Assembly (NCBI RefSeq): GCF_900177325.1
Contig: NZ_FXBL01000004.1
Coordinates: 434,001 to 498,000 of the forward strand
Direction of reading: 5' to 3'
From: Mesorhizobium australicum
GTDB taxonomy: Bacteria; Pseudomonadota; Alphaproteobacteria; Rhizobiales; Rhizobiaceae
DNA: 64,000 bases
The notes under the pieces are model-generated. The model ran no database searches and had not been told where the DNA came from. It worked only from the letters and a program-made list of their open reading frames with translations. Both the position numbers and the translations under genes were made by a program. Shown one piece after another: positions 41,158-52,119 of this stretch; the stretch's first letter is position 1; each line of letters opens with the position of its first letter.

Positions 41158-42105
41158 TTGCCGCTCGTCTCCTGCAGCGGCATCCAGTCGGCCCTCGACC
41201 CTGCCGGCGAGGAAGCAGGCCAGGTGGCCATGCTGTTCTGGGCGATGGTGATCGGCGGCCTCGTCATATGGGCGTTCATGGTGGCGCTATCGCTCTACGC
41301 ATCGCGCTGGAAGCGCCATCCCATTTCGGAGGAGGCCGCAGGCAGGGTGATCCTGTGGGGCGGCGTCGCCTTCCCGGTAACAGTGCTGACGGCACTTCTC
41401 GCCTACGCGCTGTGGCTGATGCCGTCGCTGCGCCCTTTCGCGGATCAGGAACAGGCGGAACTGCGGATCGAAGTCGTCGGCAGCCAGTTCTGGTGGCACG
41501 TAGTATATCATCGGCCGGAAGGCCCGCCGGTCGTCTCCGCCAATGAAGTCAGGTTGCCCGTGGGCAAGCGCGTCGAGTTCTCGCTGACAAGCGCGGACAT
41601 GATCCACTCCTTCTGGATACCCGCACTCGGGGGCAAGATGGATCTGATCCCGGGCAGGACAAACAGGATTTCGCTGCTTGCCAACCGCGAGGGCACCTAT
41701 CGGGGCCAGTGCGCGGAGTTCTGCGGCACGTCCCATGCGCTGATGGCCTTTCCGGCGATCGCGATGGCGCAGTCCGACTTCGACGCGTGGCTGGACGCGC
41801 GCATCGGTCCTTCGACAGGAGTGGAGGCCGGAGGGGACGGGCAGGTGCTGTTCCTCGGCGAGGGATGCGGCGACTGTCACCGCGTCGACGGCACGCCGGC
41901 GCAGGGGACATCCGGCCCCGACCTTTCGCACATGGGGTCGCGCCTGACGATCGGCGCGGCGGCGCTGGACAACGATGCCGAGATGCTGGCGCGCTTCATC
42001 GCGCATTCGGCCTCCGTGAAGCCCGGCAGCCAGATGCCCTCCTACCCCGACCTTTCGGTGGACGACCTGAACGCAATCGCCGCCTGGCTGAAGGGGCTGC
42101 AATGA
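41158..42105 (+). CDS. coxB: Cytochrome c oxidase subunit II with cytochrome c domain
   Basis: 315 residues counted from a TTG at 41158, but the true start is probably upstream: a lipoprotein signal (VVALSFACLPLVSC) opens near 41080, where only a CTG codon after GAGAAGG fits; a stop lies at 41035. Two transmembrane helices follow, then the CuA cupredoxin domain (SADMIHSFWIPALGG and GQCAEFCGTSHALM with the CxxxC and H/M copper ligands), then a C-terminal heme c domain (GCGDCH, distal Met in SQMPSYPD). This architecture is caa3-type. First gene of the oxidase operon, 4-bp overlap with the next. Confidence 0.92.
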   Translation: MPLVSCSGIQSALDPAGEEAGQVAMLFWAMVIGGLVIWAFMVALSLYASRWKRHPISEEAAGRVILWGGVAFPVTVLTALLAYALWLMPSLRPFADQEQAELRIEVVGSQFWWHVVYHRPEGPPVVSANEVRLPVGKRVEFSLTSADMIHSFWIPALGGKMDLIPGRTNRISLLANREGTYRGQCAEFCGTSHALMAFPAIAMAQSDFDAWLDARIGPSTGVEAGGDGQVLFLGEGCGDCHRVDGTPAQGTSGPDLSHMGSRLTIGAAALDNDAEMLARFIAHSASVKPGSQMPSYPDLSVDDLNAIAAWLKGLQ

Positions 42106-44609
42106 GCGAAGCGCCGATGCCCGAACGCGACAGGGACGCCGAGGAGAAGCAGCTTCGCGCCGTCTGGGCGAATCCTTCCGGCTGGCGCTACTGGACGTCG
42201 GTCAACAACACGCAGATCGGGCTCTGGTACGGTTCGGCGGCGTTCAGCTTCATGCTGTTTGCGGGCCTGCTCGGTCTCCTGATCCGCGCCCAACTCGCCG
42301 TGCCGGAGAACGACCTGCTCTCAGCCGAGACCTACAACCAGGTCTACACGCTGCACGGGACGGTGATGATGTTCCTGTTCGCCGTGCCGATCTTCGAGGC
42401 AGTGGCGATCTTCCTGCTGCCGCCGATGCTAGGGGCACGCGAACTGCCCTTTCCCCGTCTCGGCGCCTTCGGCTTCTGGAGCTTCCTGATCGGCGGCGTC
42501 TTCGTGTGCGGCTCGATCTTCTTCGGTGCCGCGCCCAACAGCGGCTGGTTCATGTATCCGCCGCTGGCGACCAGCGAGCAGGCGGGCATCGGCGCCGACA
42601 TATGGCTGCTCGGTCTCTCCTTCATCGAGGTCGCCTCGCTCGCAGCCGCGGTCGAGTTGATCGTCGGTATCATGAAGTGCCGTGCGCCGGGCATGCGGGT
42701 CAATTTAATGCCGCTGTTCGCCTGGTACCTGCTGATCGTGGCGGGCATGATCCTGTTCGCCTTCCCACCGCTCATCGCCGGCGACCTGCTGTTCGAGATG
42801 CAGCGCATGTTCGACTGGCCGTTCTTCGATCCGGAGCGCGGCGGCGACCCGCTCCTGTGGCAGCACCTGTTCTGGATCTTCGGCCACCCGGAGGTCTACA
42901 TCATCTTCCTGCCGGCGATCGCCCTGCTGGCGATGATCGTGCCGACCTTCGCGGGGCGGCCGATCGTCGGCTACTCCTGGATCGTGCTCGCCGCCGTCGG
43001 CACCGGCTTCCTGTCGTTCGGACTGTGGGTGCACCACATGTTCGCGACCGGCTTGCCGCAGATATCGCTCGCCTTTTTTTCCGCGGCGTCCGGCGCCGTC
43101 GCCATCCCGACCGGCGTGCAGATCTTCGTCTTCATCGCCACGATGCTGGCGGGACGGGTCATCTTCTCGATCCCGATGCTGTTTGCCATCGGTGGCCTGG
43201 CGATCTTCGTAATGGGCGGACTGACCGGCGTGATGGTGGCGCTGGTGCCGTTCGACTGGCAAGCGCACGACAGCTACTTCATTGTCGCCCACCTGCACTA
43301 CGTGCTGATCGGCGGCATGCTGTTTCCGATCTTTGCCGGGCTCTACTACTATTACCCGCTGATCGACGGGAAGCGCATGTCCGACAAGGTCGGCCGCTTC
43401 GCCTTCTGGATGATGTTCACCGGCTTCAACATTGCGTTCCTGCCGATGCACTTCACCGGCCTGCGCGGCATGCCCCGCCGCGTCCACACCTATCCGGCCA
43501 ACATCGGCTGGGACTGGCTAAACCTAGTCTCGACCGTTGGCGCCATCGTGCTTGGCATCGGCATGTTTGCGGTGGTGGTCGATGTCACCCTGCACCGCCG
43601 CAGGCAACCGAAAGGCGAGGTAAACCCCTGGAACGCCGGTACGCTGGAATGGGTCAGCGAGCCGGAGGAAAACTGGGGCGTGCGTTCGATCCCCCGCATC
43701 GAAAGCCGCTATCCCCTGTGGGAGCAGGAAAATCTGGCCCAGCAGGTGAAGGCCGGCGACTGGTATCTCCCCGACGCAAAGGAGGGGCGCCGCGAGACGC
43801 TCATCACATCCGTCCTCGACGCCGAGCCGGAGCAGGTGTTGCGTGTCGGCGGCACATCCTACGTATCAATCTTCTGTGCGGTTACGCTCGGCGCCGTCTT
43901 CATCGCGCTCACCTTCAAGTTCTGGATCATTTCACTCCTCGCCGGGATCACCTTTATCGCGGGCGTGATCTACTGGTTATGGACCGGCACCGGCGAGATA
44001 CCGGAGAAGGAGGAAAAGGACATCGGCCATGGAATCAGCCTTCCGCTTTACGCCTCGGGCGTGAAGTCGGCCGGCTGGTGGGCGATGTTCATCACCATGA
44101 CGGGGGACGGCACGGCATTCGCGAGCCTCCTGTTCGGTTACTTCTTCTTCTGGACGATCAATGAGGACTTCACCGGCGGCGCGGCCGGACCGGGTGTCTT
44201 CTGGCCGATGATGGCGCTGGCCCTCTTCACGCTGGCGTGGGCAGTCACGCTCGCCTCGCGGCAGACGAACCGCTACGGCATGGTCACTGCGGCTCGCTTG
44301 CTGCTTGCCGCCGGCGCCCTGCTGTCGACGGCGGGCTGTGCCGCGGCCCTTGCAGGTCCGTGGACGACCGGGCTCGACCCGACCGCCCATGTCTATCCCG
44401 CGATCGTCAGGGTTCTCGCCATCTGGGCGGCCGTTCACGGCGCAGTCGGCATCCTGATGCAGCTCTACTGCCTCGCCCGCAGCCTGGCCGGCTACTTGAC
44501 GCCGCGCCACGACATGGAACTGCACAATGTCGCGCTCTACTGGCACTTCATGCTGGTGACGGCCGTCATCACCTTCGGCGTGATCGGCCTATTCCCGGAG
44601 GCGCTCTGA
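42102..44609 (+). CDS. Fused cytochrome c oxidase subunits I and III
   Basis: 835 residues from the ATG at 42102. Residues 1-560: heme-copper oxidase subunit I with heme a ligand in YTLHGTVMM, CuB ligands in FGHPEVYI (His-Tyr pair) and WVHHMF, and HLHYVLIGG near the heme a/a3 ligands. Residues about 600-835 are a subunit III-like five- to seven-helix domain ending ALYWHFMLVTAVI. Subunit I-III fusions occur in caa3/aa3 oxidases. The K-channel and glutamate patterns were not analysed. It pumps protons while reducing oxygen. Confidence 0.93.
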   Translation: MSEAPMPERDRDAEEKQLRAVWANPSGWRYWTSVNNTQIGLWYGSAAFSFMLFAGLLGLLIRAQLAVPENDLLSAETYNQVYTLHGTVMMFLFAVPIFEAVAIFLLPPMLGARELPFPRLGAFGFWSFLIGGVFVCGSIFFGAAPNSGWFMYPPLATSEQAGIGADIWLLGLSFIEVASLAAAVELIVGIMKCRAPGMRVNLMPLFAWYLLIVAGMILFAFPPLIAGDLLFEMQRMFDWPFFDPERGGDPLLWQHLFWIFGHPEVYIIFLPAIALLAMIVPTFAGRPIVGYSWIVLAAVGTGFLSFGLWVHHMFATGLPQISLAFFSAASGAVAIPTGVQIFVFIATMLAGRVIFSIPMLFAIGGLAIFVMGGLTGVMVALVPFDWQAHDSYFIVAHLHYVLIGGMLFPIFAGLYYYYPLIDGKRMSDKVGRFAFWMMFTGFNIAFLPMHFTGLRGMPRRVHTYPANIGWDWLNLVSTVGAIVLGIGMFAVVVDVTLHRRRQPKGEVNPWNAGTLEWVSEPEENWGVRSIPRIESRYPLWEQENLAQQVKAGDWYLPDAKEGRRETLITSVLDAEPEQVLRVGGTSYVSIFCAVTLGAVFIALTFKFWIISLLAGITFIAGVIYWLWTGTGEIPEKEEKDIGHGISLPLYASGVKSAGWWAMFITMTGDGTAFASLLFGYFFFWTINEDFTGGAAGPGVFWPMMALALFTLAWAVTLASRQTNRYGMVTAARLLLAAGALLSTAGCAAALAGPWTTGLDPTAHVYPAIVRVLAIWAAVHGAVGILMQLYCLARSLAGYLTPRHDMELHNVALYWHFMLVTAVITFGVIGLFPEAL

Positions 44610-44992
44610 TGCGGCACCTGCTGCCGAGACAGGTCGAGACGCTGTGGACGCTCTTCACCGCGCCGGTGGTCTGGGCGCTGCATTTCCTCGCCTGCTATGT
44701 CGGAGCGGCGATCTTCTGCGAGAAGCCGGGCTTTCTTGGCAACGACTTCGACAATCTCCGCATCGCCATCGGCGTCGTCACCGCGCTTTCGCTGGGCATG
44801 ATCGCGCTGTCCGCCGCGCTGGCGTGGCGGCAGTGGGGCTTCGGCACCGGCGACCCGCCGCACGACGATCCGACCAGGCGGGACCGGCTGCTCTTCCAGG
44901 GTTACGCGACATTGCTGCTTTCCGGCCTGAGCTTCGTCGCCGTGGTGTTCACGGCGCTGCCGGCGCTCTTCATCACGGAATGCATCCGATGA
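44609..44992 (+). CDS. Small membrane protein of the oxidase operon
   Basis: 127 residues, ATG overlapping the oxidase stop (TGATG). Three hydrophobic segments: TAPVVWALHFLACYVGAAIFC, ALSLGMIALSAALAW and LLLSGLSFVAVVFTALPALF. Two cysteines and conserved His could bind metal. Not assignable to a named subunit; position in the operon suggests an assembly or accessory role. Confidence 0.8.
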   Translation: MRHLLPRQVETLWTLFTAPVVWALHFLACYVGAAIFCEKPGFLGNDFDNLRIAIGVVTALSLGMIALSAALAWRQWGFGTGDPPHDDPTRRDRLLFQGYATLLLSGLSFVAVVFTALPALFITECIR

Positions 44993-45609
44993 GGCGGCTG
45001 GCGCTGGCCGCCGGAAGCGCCGTTCTGGCAACGGTCTGGCTCGGTCCTTTCCTCACCGAATGGCGCGGATCTTTCGCTTCCGGAATGGTCGCCCACATGG
45101 CCGTCGTGGCCATCGCCTCGCCGCTCATCGCGGTCGGCCTCCCCGATCGCCTGCGTCCCGGACCCGGAATGCCGGCCGCGCTGCCGGTGCTTGCCTCGCT
45201 ATTCGAATTGCTGGTCGTCTGGGGCTGGCATGCCCCTGCGGCGCGTGAGTTGGTTGAGAGCTGGTCTGCCATCACCGTTCTGGAGCAGACCAGCTTCCTG
45301 GCCGCCGGGCTCCTGCTCTGGTCAACAAGCTTCGCCGGACGCGAAAGGATTCACGCCGCGACAGGCGCGGGCGCACTGCTGCTGACCTCGATCCATATGA
45401 CCCTCCTCGGTGCCCTTCTCGCCCTCAGTCCGCGCCCGCTCTACGGCGCAGGAGAGATCACCTGTTTCGGCGTCGTTCTCGATGCCGGGCAGGACCAACA
45501 ACTGGGTGGCGTAATCATGCTTGCTGTCGGAGCAGTGGTGTATCTCCTCGGCGGGCTCCGACTGGCAGGTAGGTTGCTTAGTCATGAAGGCAAGCCAGCG
45601 GCAACCTAG
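44989..45609 (+). CDS. CtaG-like cytochrome c oxidase assembly protein
   Basis: 206 residues, ATG overlapping the previous stop (ATGA). caa3-type CtaG family: multiple transmembrane helices with HMAVVAIASPLIAVGLP, WGWHAPA, HMTLLGALLALSPRPLYG and DQQLGGVIM, where the histidines are proposed copper ligands. It is needed for CuB/CuA metallation of caa3 oxidases. Last gene of the operon 41158-45609. Confidence 0.88.
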   Translation: MRRLALAAGSAVLATVWLGPFLTEWRGSFASGMVAHMAVVAIASPLIAVGLPDRLRPGPGMPAALPVLASLFELLVVWGWHAPAARELVESWSAITVLEQTSFLAAGLLLWSTSFAGRERIHAATGAGALLLTSIHMTLLGALLALSPRPLYGAGEITCFGVVLDAGQDQQLGGVIMLAVGAVVYLLGGLRLAGRLLSHEGKPAAT

Positions 45610-45648
45610 ATTCCTGTTGAGCGTGCGGTAGGACTGGGGCCGGCTGCT

Positions 45649-48299
45649 GACTGTCCGGTTTTCGGCGAAAAGTTGAGAGAAGTTGCCGTTCTGTAGCCGA
45701 CCCCAAGTCCCGCATTGACGCGATGCTACTTACGCTGCTTCCCACACTTGGTTCAGGATCCGTGCAGCGAGAGCCGCCTTATCCTGCGGCAGGAAGCGGC
45801 CGTAGTGATGAGCGACCATATCAGGCGTATCCTGGATCGCGTAGCTCGCCTGCTCATAAGAGCCGGTCTGCTTAAGGATATGAGTTGCCAGCACGTCGCG
45901 CACGTTGTGTGGGCCGTGCGGCAGAAGGCCGGGGATGGCGCCGCGCCCCGTGTACGGATTGTAGATGCCGTAACGCTGGATCGTGAGACGCCATGCCTCG
46001 TAGAACGTGGTCTGGTCGTATGAGGCGTCCTTGCTCGTTGTCTTGGCCGTCTTGATGAAGAAGGTGCCGGGATCGTCAGTGCCGTTGAGGAGAACACCTC
46101 GATGCCGCTCGATGTAGGCCTCGATGTGATCGTACAAGCCACCGAGGTTGGGCAGGACCAGACGAAACGGTTTGCTCCCGAAATATGAAGAGTTGGCATT
46201 CTTGAATGCAACTGAGGGGATCAGCACCTCCCAGCCTTTGTCCCGCTCGCTCCAACGCAGTTCGCCACGCTTCATGTCTTGGAGCTGGCGCTCGGATCGT
46301 GGCAACCTGCCCCGCTCGCAGACCATCAACTGACGTAGGTTCTTCTGCCGCAGCCCGAGGTGGAGCCCAAAGCGCAGCATCAGGAACGAGCGCACGGCTT
46401 CGGCGGCGGGACGACGATAGAGCCGCTCGTCCGGCATGAGGCGGATGATTTCCTCGGTGATCTTGCGATACTCGCCGACCGGGCTGTCGGCTTCGAGCAC
46501 CGGCATGATGGGTTCGAACGGATCGCGATGGACGCGGACGACACGCTGGATCTCTTTCACGCGCGACGTTGCGTGCTTGAAATAGACATCGCAGGCGTCA
46601 TCCCAGTCGGCGCGGGCGCGATCGATGTCCGCTTGAGAAACCAAACCCTGGACCGGCCGCAATCGCTTCACCAGATGAGGATGTTGCCGCAGCCAGCCAG
46701 TCTCCTTGCGAGTGAGGGCGAGCGAGATGCGCAGCATGTCCACTTCCCATGCAGTGTAGAAGCCGCGTCGCCTTTCACGCCATTGCACATACCAGTCCCA
46801 GATCGACGGAAACACGAACAGGCCGAAGGTCAGGTGCTGGGGCGGCACGCCATAGCCGCGTACCAGCCCACGCGGATTTGCAGCCAAAGCGCCGAGCATA
46901 AGCCCAAGATGCTCTATCTTCTGCGATGCCGTCTCTTCGCCCCAGACACCGTTACGCTGCAGGCCGAACGCCGTGAGCGTTGCGGTCTTGAAGCGGATCA
47001 GCTCGGCCATCTCCATAGCCAGAAGAGGCGGAGCATCGATGACGCCGGACCTCAGATCGGGGTCGGTGAGCGATATGCTATAGTGCTGGTATTCGTCGAA
47101 CTGATCGCTAGGTCCGTCATTCATAGCTTCGGACCGACCGTATGCGATGCCCGGAAAGCGGATCGCGTAGCGTTGCTTCGTGGCCGCCGCCTGGAACCGC
47201 CGGTAGTCGGTGGAGCCGCTGATGATGACGCGGCGGACCCATTCCAGGATCTCTTCCTGCTCCTCGCGCGGCCGCATATTGAAATCGTCTGGCAAATGCC
47301 ATGCAAGTCGCCGTCGCTCTGCGGAGCCGATATCATCGAGGATGTGTCCGGAGGCGGAGCGCGTTCGATGCGGCAGCTTTGCCTTGAAATATCCTGCCGG
47401 AAGACGATAGCGGCGCTCGATGCGAGCTAGCACCTCCATACTCGCTACGCTGCGTGGCGCCTTTGATCCCTGCAGCCAATGACGAATTGTCGAGTGATCA
47501 AGGCTCTCGTCATCGCGAACAACGGCGCGGTGAAGATGCCAATAGCTGTCGCCATGGCGGCGCATGTGAAGCTCGAGTGCCTCGTGAAAGTTCGTCGGTT
47601 CAGACCAGTCCTCGAAAAGCGGCGCTGGGAACTCATCAATGGCACGTGGCTTGGTACCGGGTTTCTGTGGTCTGGCCCGAGCCTCGCGCTCGCTTCCGTC
47701 GAGCGCTCTCTCGCGATTTGCTGTGGTTTCGTTTCCTGAAACCGCCCGCGGCGGTCGACCTCGCCGAGGTCGCGATCCCGAATCGGAATCGCGGCCGACG
47801 GTGACGGAGGACTGCGATGAGCTTTTCAGATTCCGGACGATCGCATCCAGAGCAGGCTCGATTGCCTTCCGGGCGATCCGCAGGCCTTCTTTGTCGAGGC
47901 CACATCGAACAGCTATCTCTTGCCAATCATATCCCGTCGGCATCAGGGGCGGCTGTTGGGAGTGGATGATAAGGCCGACCAGGAAATGCCGGATCCTCGT
48001 GCTTTCATGCTGAGGGAAAAGCGGGTCGACTCGAAGGCGGCAGAAATCGGAAATCTTACGGACGAGCAGTTTGGTATGCGAAGTTTCGGGCATGCGATGA
48101 TCGTTCGGTTCTGCGGTTTCTAGGAGGGCGCCGCATACCCGATTCTTGACGCTTACCCATTTGGGCCTTGCGTCGATGTCCCAATCATCAACAGGAAGGT
48201 CCCCGGTCCCTTCCCCTCCACAGCGAGCGCCATCCGCCAACCCGTGTGAGAAAATGATCTTCTGCGGACGCTACGGGGCCGTGTCCGGACTGTCCGGTT
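45649..48299. repeat. 12-bp direct repeats flanking the integrase gene
   Basis: GACTGTCCGGTT occurs at 45649-45660, 70 bp past the integrase stop, and again at 48288-48299, upstream of its start. Around the first copy, imperfect inverted arms 45631-45645 (GGACTGGGGCCGGCT) and 45695-45710 (AGCCGACCCCAAGTCC) resemble a recombinase core-site layout. Confidence 0.5.
45730..48093 (-). CDS. Large tyrosine-recombinase-like integrase
   Basis: 787 residues from the ATG at 48093; the frame is open to 48240. The C-terminal third shows the tyrosine recombinase core: the first Arg in GLHLGLRQKNLRQL, HxxR in GPHNVRDVLATHIL, and the nucleophilic Tyr in MVAHHYGRFLP. The middle contains an HTH-like segment (HSTIRHWLQGSKAPRSVASM, about residue 215), and the N-terminal 350 residues are unassigned. 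Twice the size of ordinary phage integrases. It may move itself or a small island. It is flanked by 12-bp direct repeats and unrelated in composition to the ICE backbone 28 kb away. Confidence 0.78.
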   Translation of the reverse strand: MPETSHTKLLVRKISDFCRLRVDPLFPQHESTRIRHFLVGLIIHSQQPPLMPTGYDWQEIAVRCGLDKEGLRIARKAIEPALDAIVRNLKSSSQSSVTVGRDSDSGSRPRRGRPPRAVSGNETTANRERALDGSEREARARPQKPGTKPRAIDEFPAPLFEDWSEPTNFHEALELHMRRHGDSYWHLHRAVVRDDESLDHSTIRHWLQGSKAPRSVASMEVLARIERRYRLPAGYFKAKLPHRTRSASGHILDDIGSAERRRLAWHLPDDFNMRPREEQEEILEWVRRVIISGSTDYRRFQAAATKQRYAIRFPGIAYGRSEAMNDGPSDQFDEYQHYSISLTDPDLRSGVIDAPPLLAMEMAELIRFKTATLTAFGLQRNGVWGEETASQKIEHLGLMLGALAANPRGLVRGYGVPPQHLTFGLFVFPSIWDWYVQWRERRRGFYTAWEVDMLRISLALTRKETGWLRQHPHLVKRLRPVQGLVSQADIDRARADWDDACDVYFKHATSRVKEIQRVVRVHRDPFEPIMPVLEADSPVGEYRKITEEIIRLMPDERLYRRPAAEAVRSFLMLRFGLHLGLRQKNLRQLMVCERGRLPRSERQLQDMKRGELRWSERDKGWEVLIPSVAFKNANSSYFGSKPFRLVLPNLGGLYDHIEAYIERHRGVLLNGTDDPGTFFIKTAKTTSKDASYDQTTFYEAWRLTIQRYGIYNPYTGRGAIPGLLPHGPHNVRDVLATHILKQTGSYEQASYAIQDTPDMVAHHYGRFLPQDKAALAARILNQVWEAA

Positions 48300-48488
48300 C
48301 TGGAGGATAGGCTGCGGAAAGCTGTCCTTCCGGGTCGACTCGTGCTCAGCAGCTCGGCGCCATAGACTATTGGGCAACTAGAGCCCCCACGCCTCGAACG
48401 CGGCCCTAGCCACCTTCTTGTCTCGTCGTGGACGTGAATCCTTGAAGAGTGGCCCGCGCCCCGTCGGAGCGCGGGCCAGAGTCAACCG
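48094..48488. other. 395-bp intergenic region between integrase and groEL
   Basis: Contains the upstream direct-repeat copy (48288-48299) and the groEL terminator hairpin (48450-48478). The integrase frame remains open to 48240. No other gene recognised. Confidence 0.5.
48450..48478 (-). terminator. groESL terminator
   Basis: TGGCCCGCGC (48450-48459) pairs perfectly with GCGCGGGCCA (48469-48478), 11 bp past the groEL stop codon. Confidence 0.7.
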
Positions 48489-50171
<1,683 letters not shown>

Positions 50172-50486
50172 TCAGGCCGCCTTCTTGAAGGCCACGGCCT
50201 GCTCGATGACACCCATCACGTCGCTTTCCTTCATGATGAGCAGGTCCTCGCCGTCGAGCCTGATCTCCGTGCCGGACCACTTGCCGAACAGAATGCGGTC
50301 GCCGACCTTCACATCGAGATCGACGAGCTTTCCGGCTTCGTCGCGGGCGCCGGGTCCGACGGCGATCACTTCGCCCTCGCTCGGCTTTTCTTTCGCGGTG
50401 TCGGGAATGATGATGCCGCCCGCGGTCTTCTCCTCGGCCTCGATGCGCCGGACCAGGATGCGGTCGTGCAATGGACGGAACTTCAT
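50172..50486 (-). CDS. groES: Co-chaperonin GroES (10 kDa)
   Basis: 104 residues from the ATG at 50486 (GGAGAA upstream). [31 protein letters not shown] with the mobile loop EEKTAGGI, then [24 protein letters not shown]. It forms the heptameric lid of GroEL. The C-terminal [12 protein letters not shown] extension is a few residues longer than usual. I see no CIRCE element upstream; a GC-rich hairpin CCGGTC/GACCGG (50532-50547) is present. Confidence 0.97.
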   Translation of the reverse strand: MKFRPLHDRILVRRIEAEEKTAGGIIIPDTAKEKPSEGEVIAVGPGARDEAGKLVDLDVKVGDRILFGKWSGTEIRLDGEDLLIMKESDVMGVIEQAVAFKKAA

Positions 50487-50803
50487 ATCGTTCTCCTTCT
50501 GGACAAACAGATTGTGAGAGGTTCCACCGCACCGGTCCGGAGACCGGAGCGGGGCGCGCGACCCGTTGCCGGCGTCGCGCGCCATCGAGCTAGTTTCGCG
50601 ATTTTCGTGTTTCAAGACCGAGACGGAAAATTTTCCGCACACGTGGGAAAGTCCGCTAGGACGCTGGATTCGTGACGCTAATCGCGGCGATGACGACTTG
50701 AAATTTTGATCCGATCTGCCAAAATCGCCGGCACCGTGACTGGAACGTCAGCGTGACGGCGGCACGACCTGAAGGAGAAAGTTCAGCAGACGGAGGTCTA
50801 ACC

Positions 50804-51139
50804 ATGACGCGAAAATTCCCGGCGATCATTCCTTCCTTTGCTCCTGAAACGGACGACATGGCTCTCGACCGCCTGCTCGCTCCCGCTCGCTTCTTCGACC
50901 ATCCTGTCGACGTTCTCGGGGCGCCCAACCTCAATGTCCCGGAAAAGCGTGCCATCCTGGCAGCATGGGCTTCCGACGCCTGCGCTGTCGAATCCATACC
51001 CGCCTTGCGAAAGCCGCCCGGTGCGAAGCGCTCCGTCGCCTTCGACGAGATCATGGAAGCGCTGCGTCTGCTCGATTCACAGGCGGTACAGGGTCGACCA
51101 GTCAACGCCCGCGTCGCGACGCTTCAACTCGACGCATGA
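50804..51139 (+). CDS. Hypothetical protein upstream of usg
   Basis: 111 residues, ATG with GGAGG 6 nt upstream. Acidic/neutral soluble protein: MTRKFPAIIPSFAPETDDMALDRLL, then HPVDVLGAPNLNVPEKRAILAAWASDACAVESIPALRK, a helix ending FDEIMEALRLLD. No family I can name, although the pattern PxDVLxxPxLxxxEKRxILAxWASDA is characteristic of small rhizobial proteins. It precedes the usg-like gene by 28 bp and may be co-transcribed. Confidence 0.8.
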   Translation: MTRKFPAIIPSFAPETDDMALDRLLAPARFFDHPVDVLGAPNLNVPEKRAILAAWASDACAVESIPALRKPPGAKRSVAFDEIMEALRLLDSQAVQGRPVNARVATLQLDA

Positions 51140-51167
51140 GCCGCTACGATCCAGAGAGGAGACGCGC

Positions 51168-51437
51168 ATGGTCAGCAAGGAATTCCGGCTCCAGATGGAA
51201 GGCTACGGCCTCACGACAGCGGAGATCCATTACCACCTTCCCGATCACCCAAGCCTGCTTCAGCTTTATGTCTGGCAGGATTACGATCTGGCGCCGCAGT
51301 TTCCAGAACTGCGCGGCTTCCTCAACTACTGGACGGAAACGCTGGAAGGCGCGCTGCACTCGGTCAGGGTCGCGCACCACCGGCTCATACAACCGTCCGA
51401 ATGGCGGGCGGTGGACGGCATCATCTCGGTTCACTGA
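51168..51437 (+). CDS. Usg-like protein
   Basis: 89 residues from the ATG at 51168 (GAGGAG upstream). Matches the small Usg family named for an ORF near trp genes in rhizobia: FRLQMEGYGLTTAEIHYHLPDHPSLLQLYVWQDYDLAPQFPELRGFLNYW. The function is unknown. No trp genes are in the window. Confidence 0.88.
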   Translation: MVSKEFRLQMEGYGLTTAEIHYHLPDHPSLLQLYVWQDYDLAPQFPELRGFLNYWTETLEGALHSVRVAHHRLIQPSEWRAVDGIISVH

Positions 51438-51639
51438 ATTCGCCAGCTCTTGGCCGAACGCGAGCAGAACAACGTCTGCCGTTGGGGCGCAAAAGGGGGC
51501 CGTCTTCCGACGGTCGGTTCTGGCGGAACAACTCTGTAAGCCGACGTTCGGCCAACGACCCCTTTGTCGTCGTTCCCGCTTCTTCGATTATTGTCCGAAA
51601 CCTGCCGTTCATTCGGCAGTCCTGGCAAATGCCTTCCTT

Positions 51640-52086
51640 CTACGTCGCTGCCTTGCCGATGATCGCGCGACCCGTCGCGAGCAGTGCGATAAAGGTGATG
51701 ACGGCATTCACCGCGTGGCCGTACTCCCAGTTCCGCCGAAGGTCCTCCCAGTTGCCGGGGATCGACGTCCAGTTGGATGTCGCCTGGTTGCCGGGGAATA
51801 CCCAGATGAAAAAAACCACGAGCGTCAGGCAGATCAGAAGGGCCGAGGCCAGAGCTGACCGTGCCGCCACTCTATCCTTCCTGCGAAGCGTCCATGATAG
51901 GAAGCCGTTCGCGGCGATCGCGGCGAAGATCGCGACCCCAAAGAGCGCCCAGCCAGCGTAGATGGACTGAGCCGTGAAATATTCGGCCTCTGTCATTCCA
52001 ATCTTGGCCGGGAGTTCGAACAGGTGAGCGCCACCGGGAATGACGGTCAGGGTGGTCAATGCCAAGGTCAGGAGTTTCAGGATCAC
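51640..52086 (-). CDS. Integral membrane protein (DUF1772-like)
   Basis: 148 residues from a GTG at 52086 (GAGGG upstream); the frame to 52170 lacks a start signal. Four transmembrane helices: LKLLTLALTTLTVIPGGAHLFE, GWALFGVAIFAAIAANGFL, ALLICLTLVVFFIWVFPGNQA and VNAVITFIALLATG. The HLFELP and conserved WxxxRxxWE resemble DUF1772-type proteins. Function unknown. Preceded by a 20-bp perfect palindrome. Confidence 0.75.
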   Translation of the reverse strand: MILKLLTLALTTLTVIPGGAHLFELPAKIGMTEAEYFTAQSIYAGWALFGVAIFAAIAANGFLSWTLRRKDRVAARSALASALLICLTLVVFFIWVFPGNQATSNWTSIPGNWEDLRRNWEYGHAVNAVITFIALLATGRAIIGKAAT

Positions 52087-52119
52087 GCTGCCCTCCTCTG
52101 GTTCGTGGGATTTGCCCTG

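Noticed and set aside
50487..50650. CIRCE (HrcA) operator upstream of groES
   Set aside because: The TTAGCACTC-N9-GAGTGCTAA pattern was looked for and not found; only a GC-rich hairpin is present.
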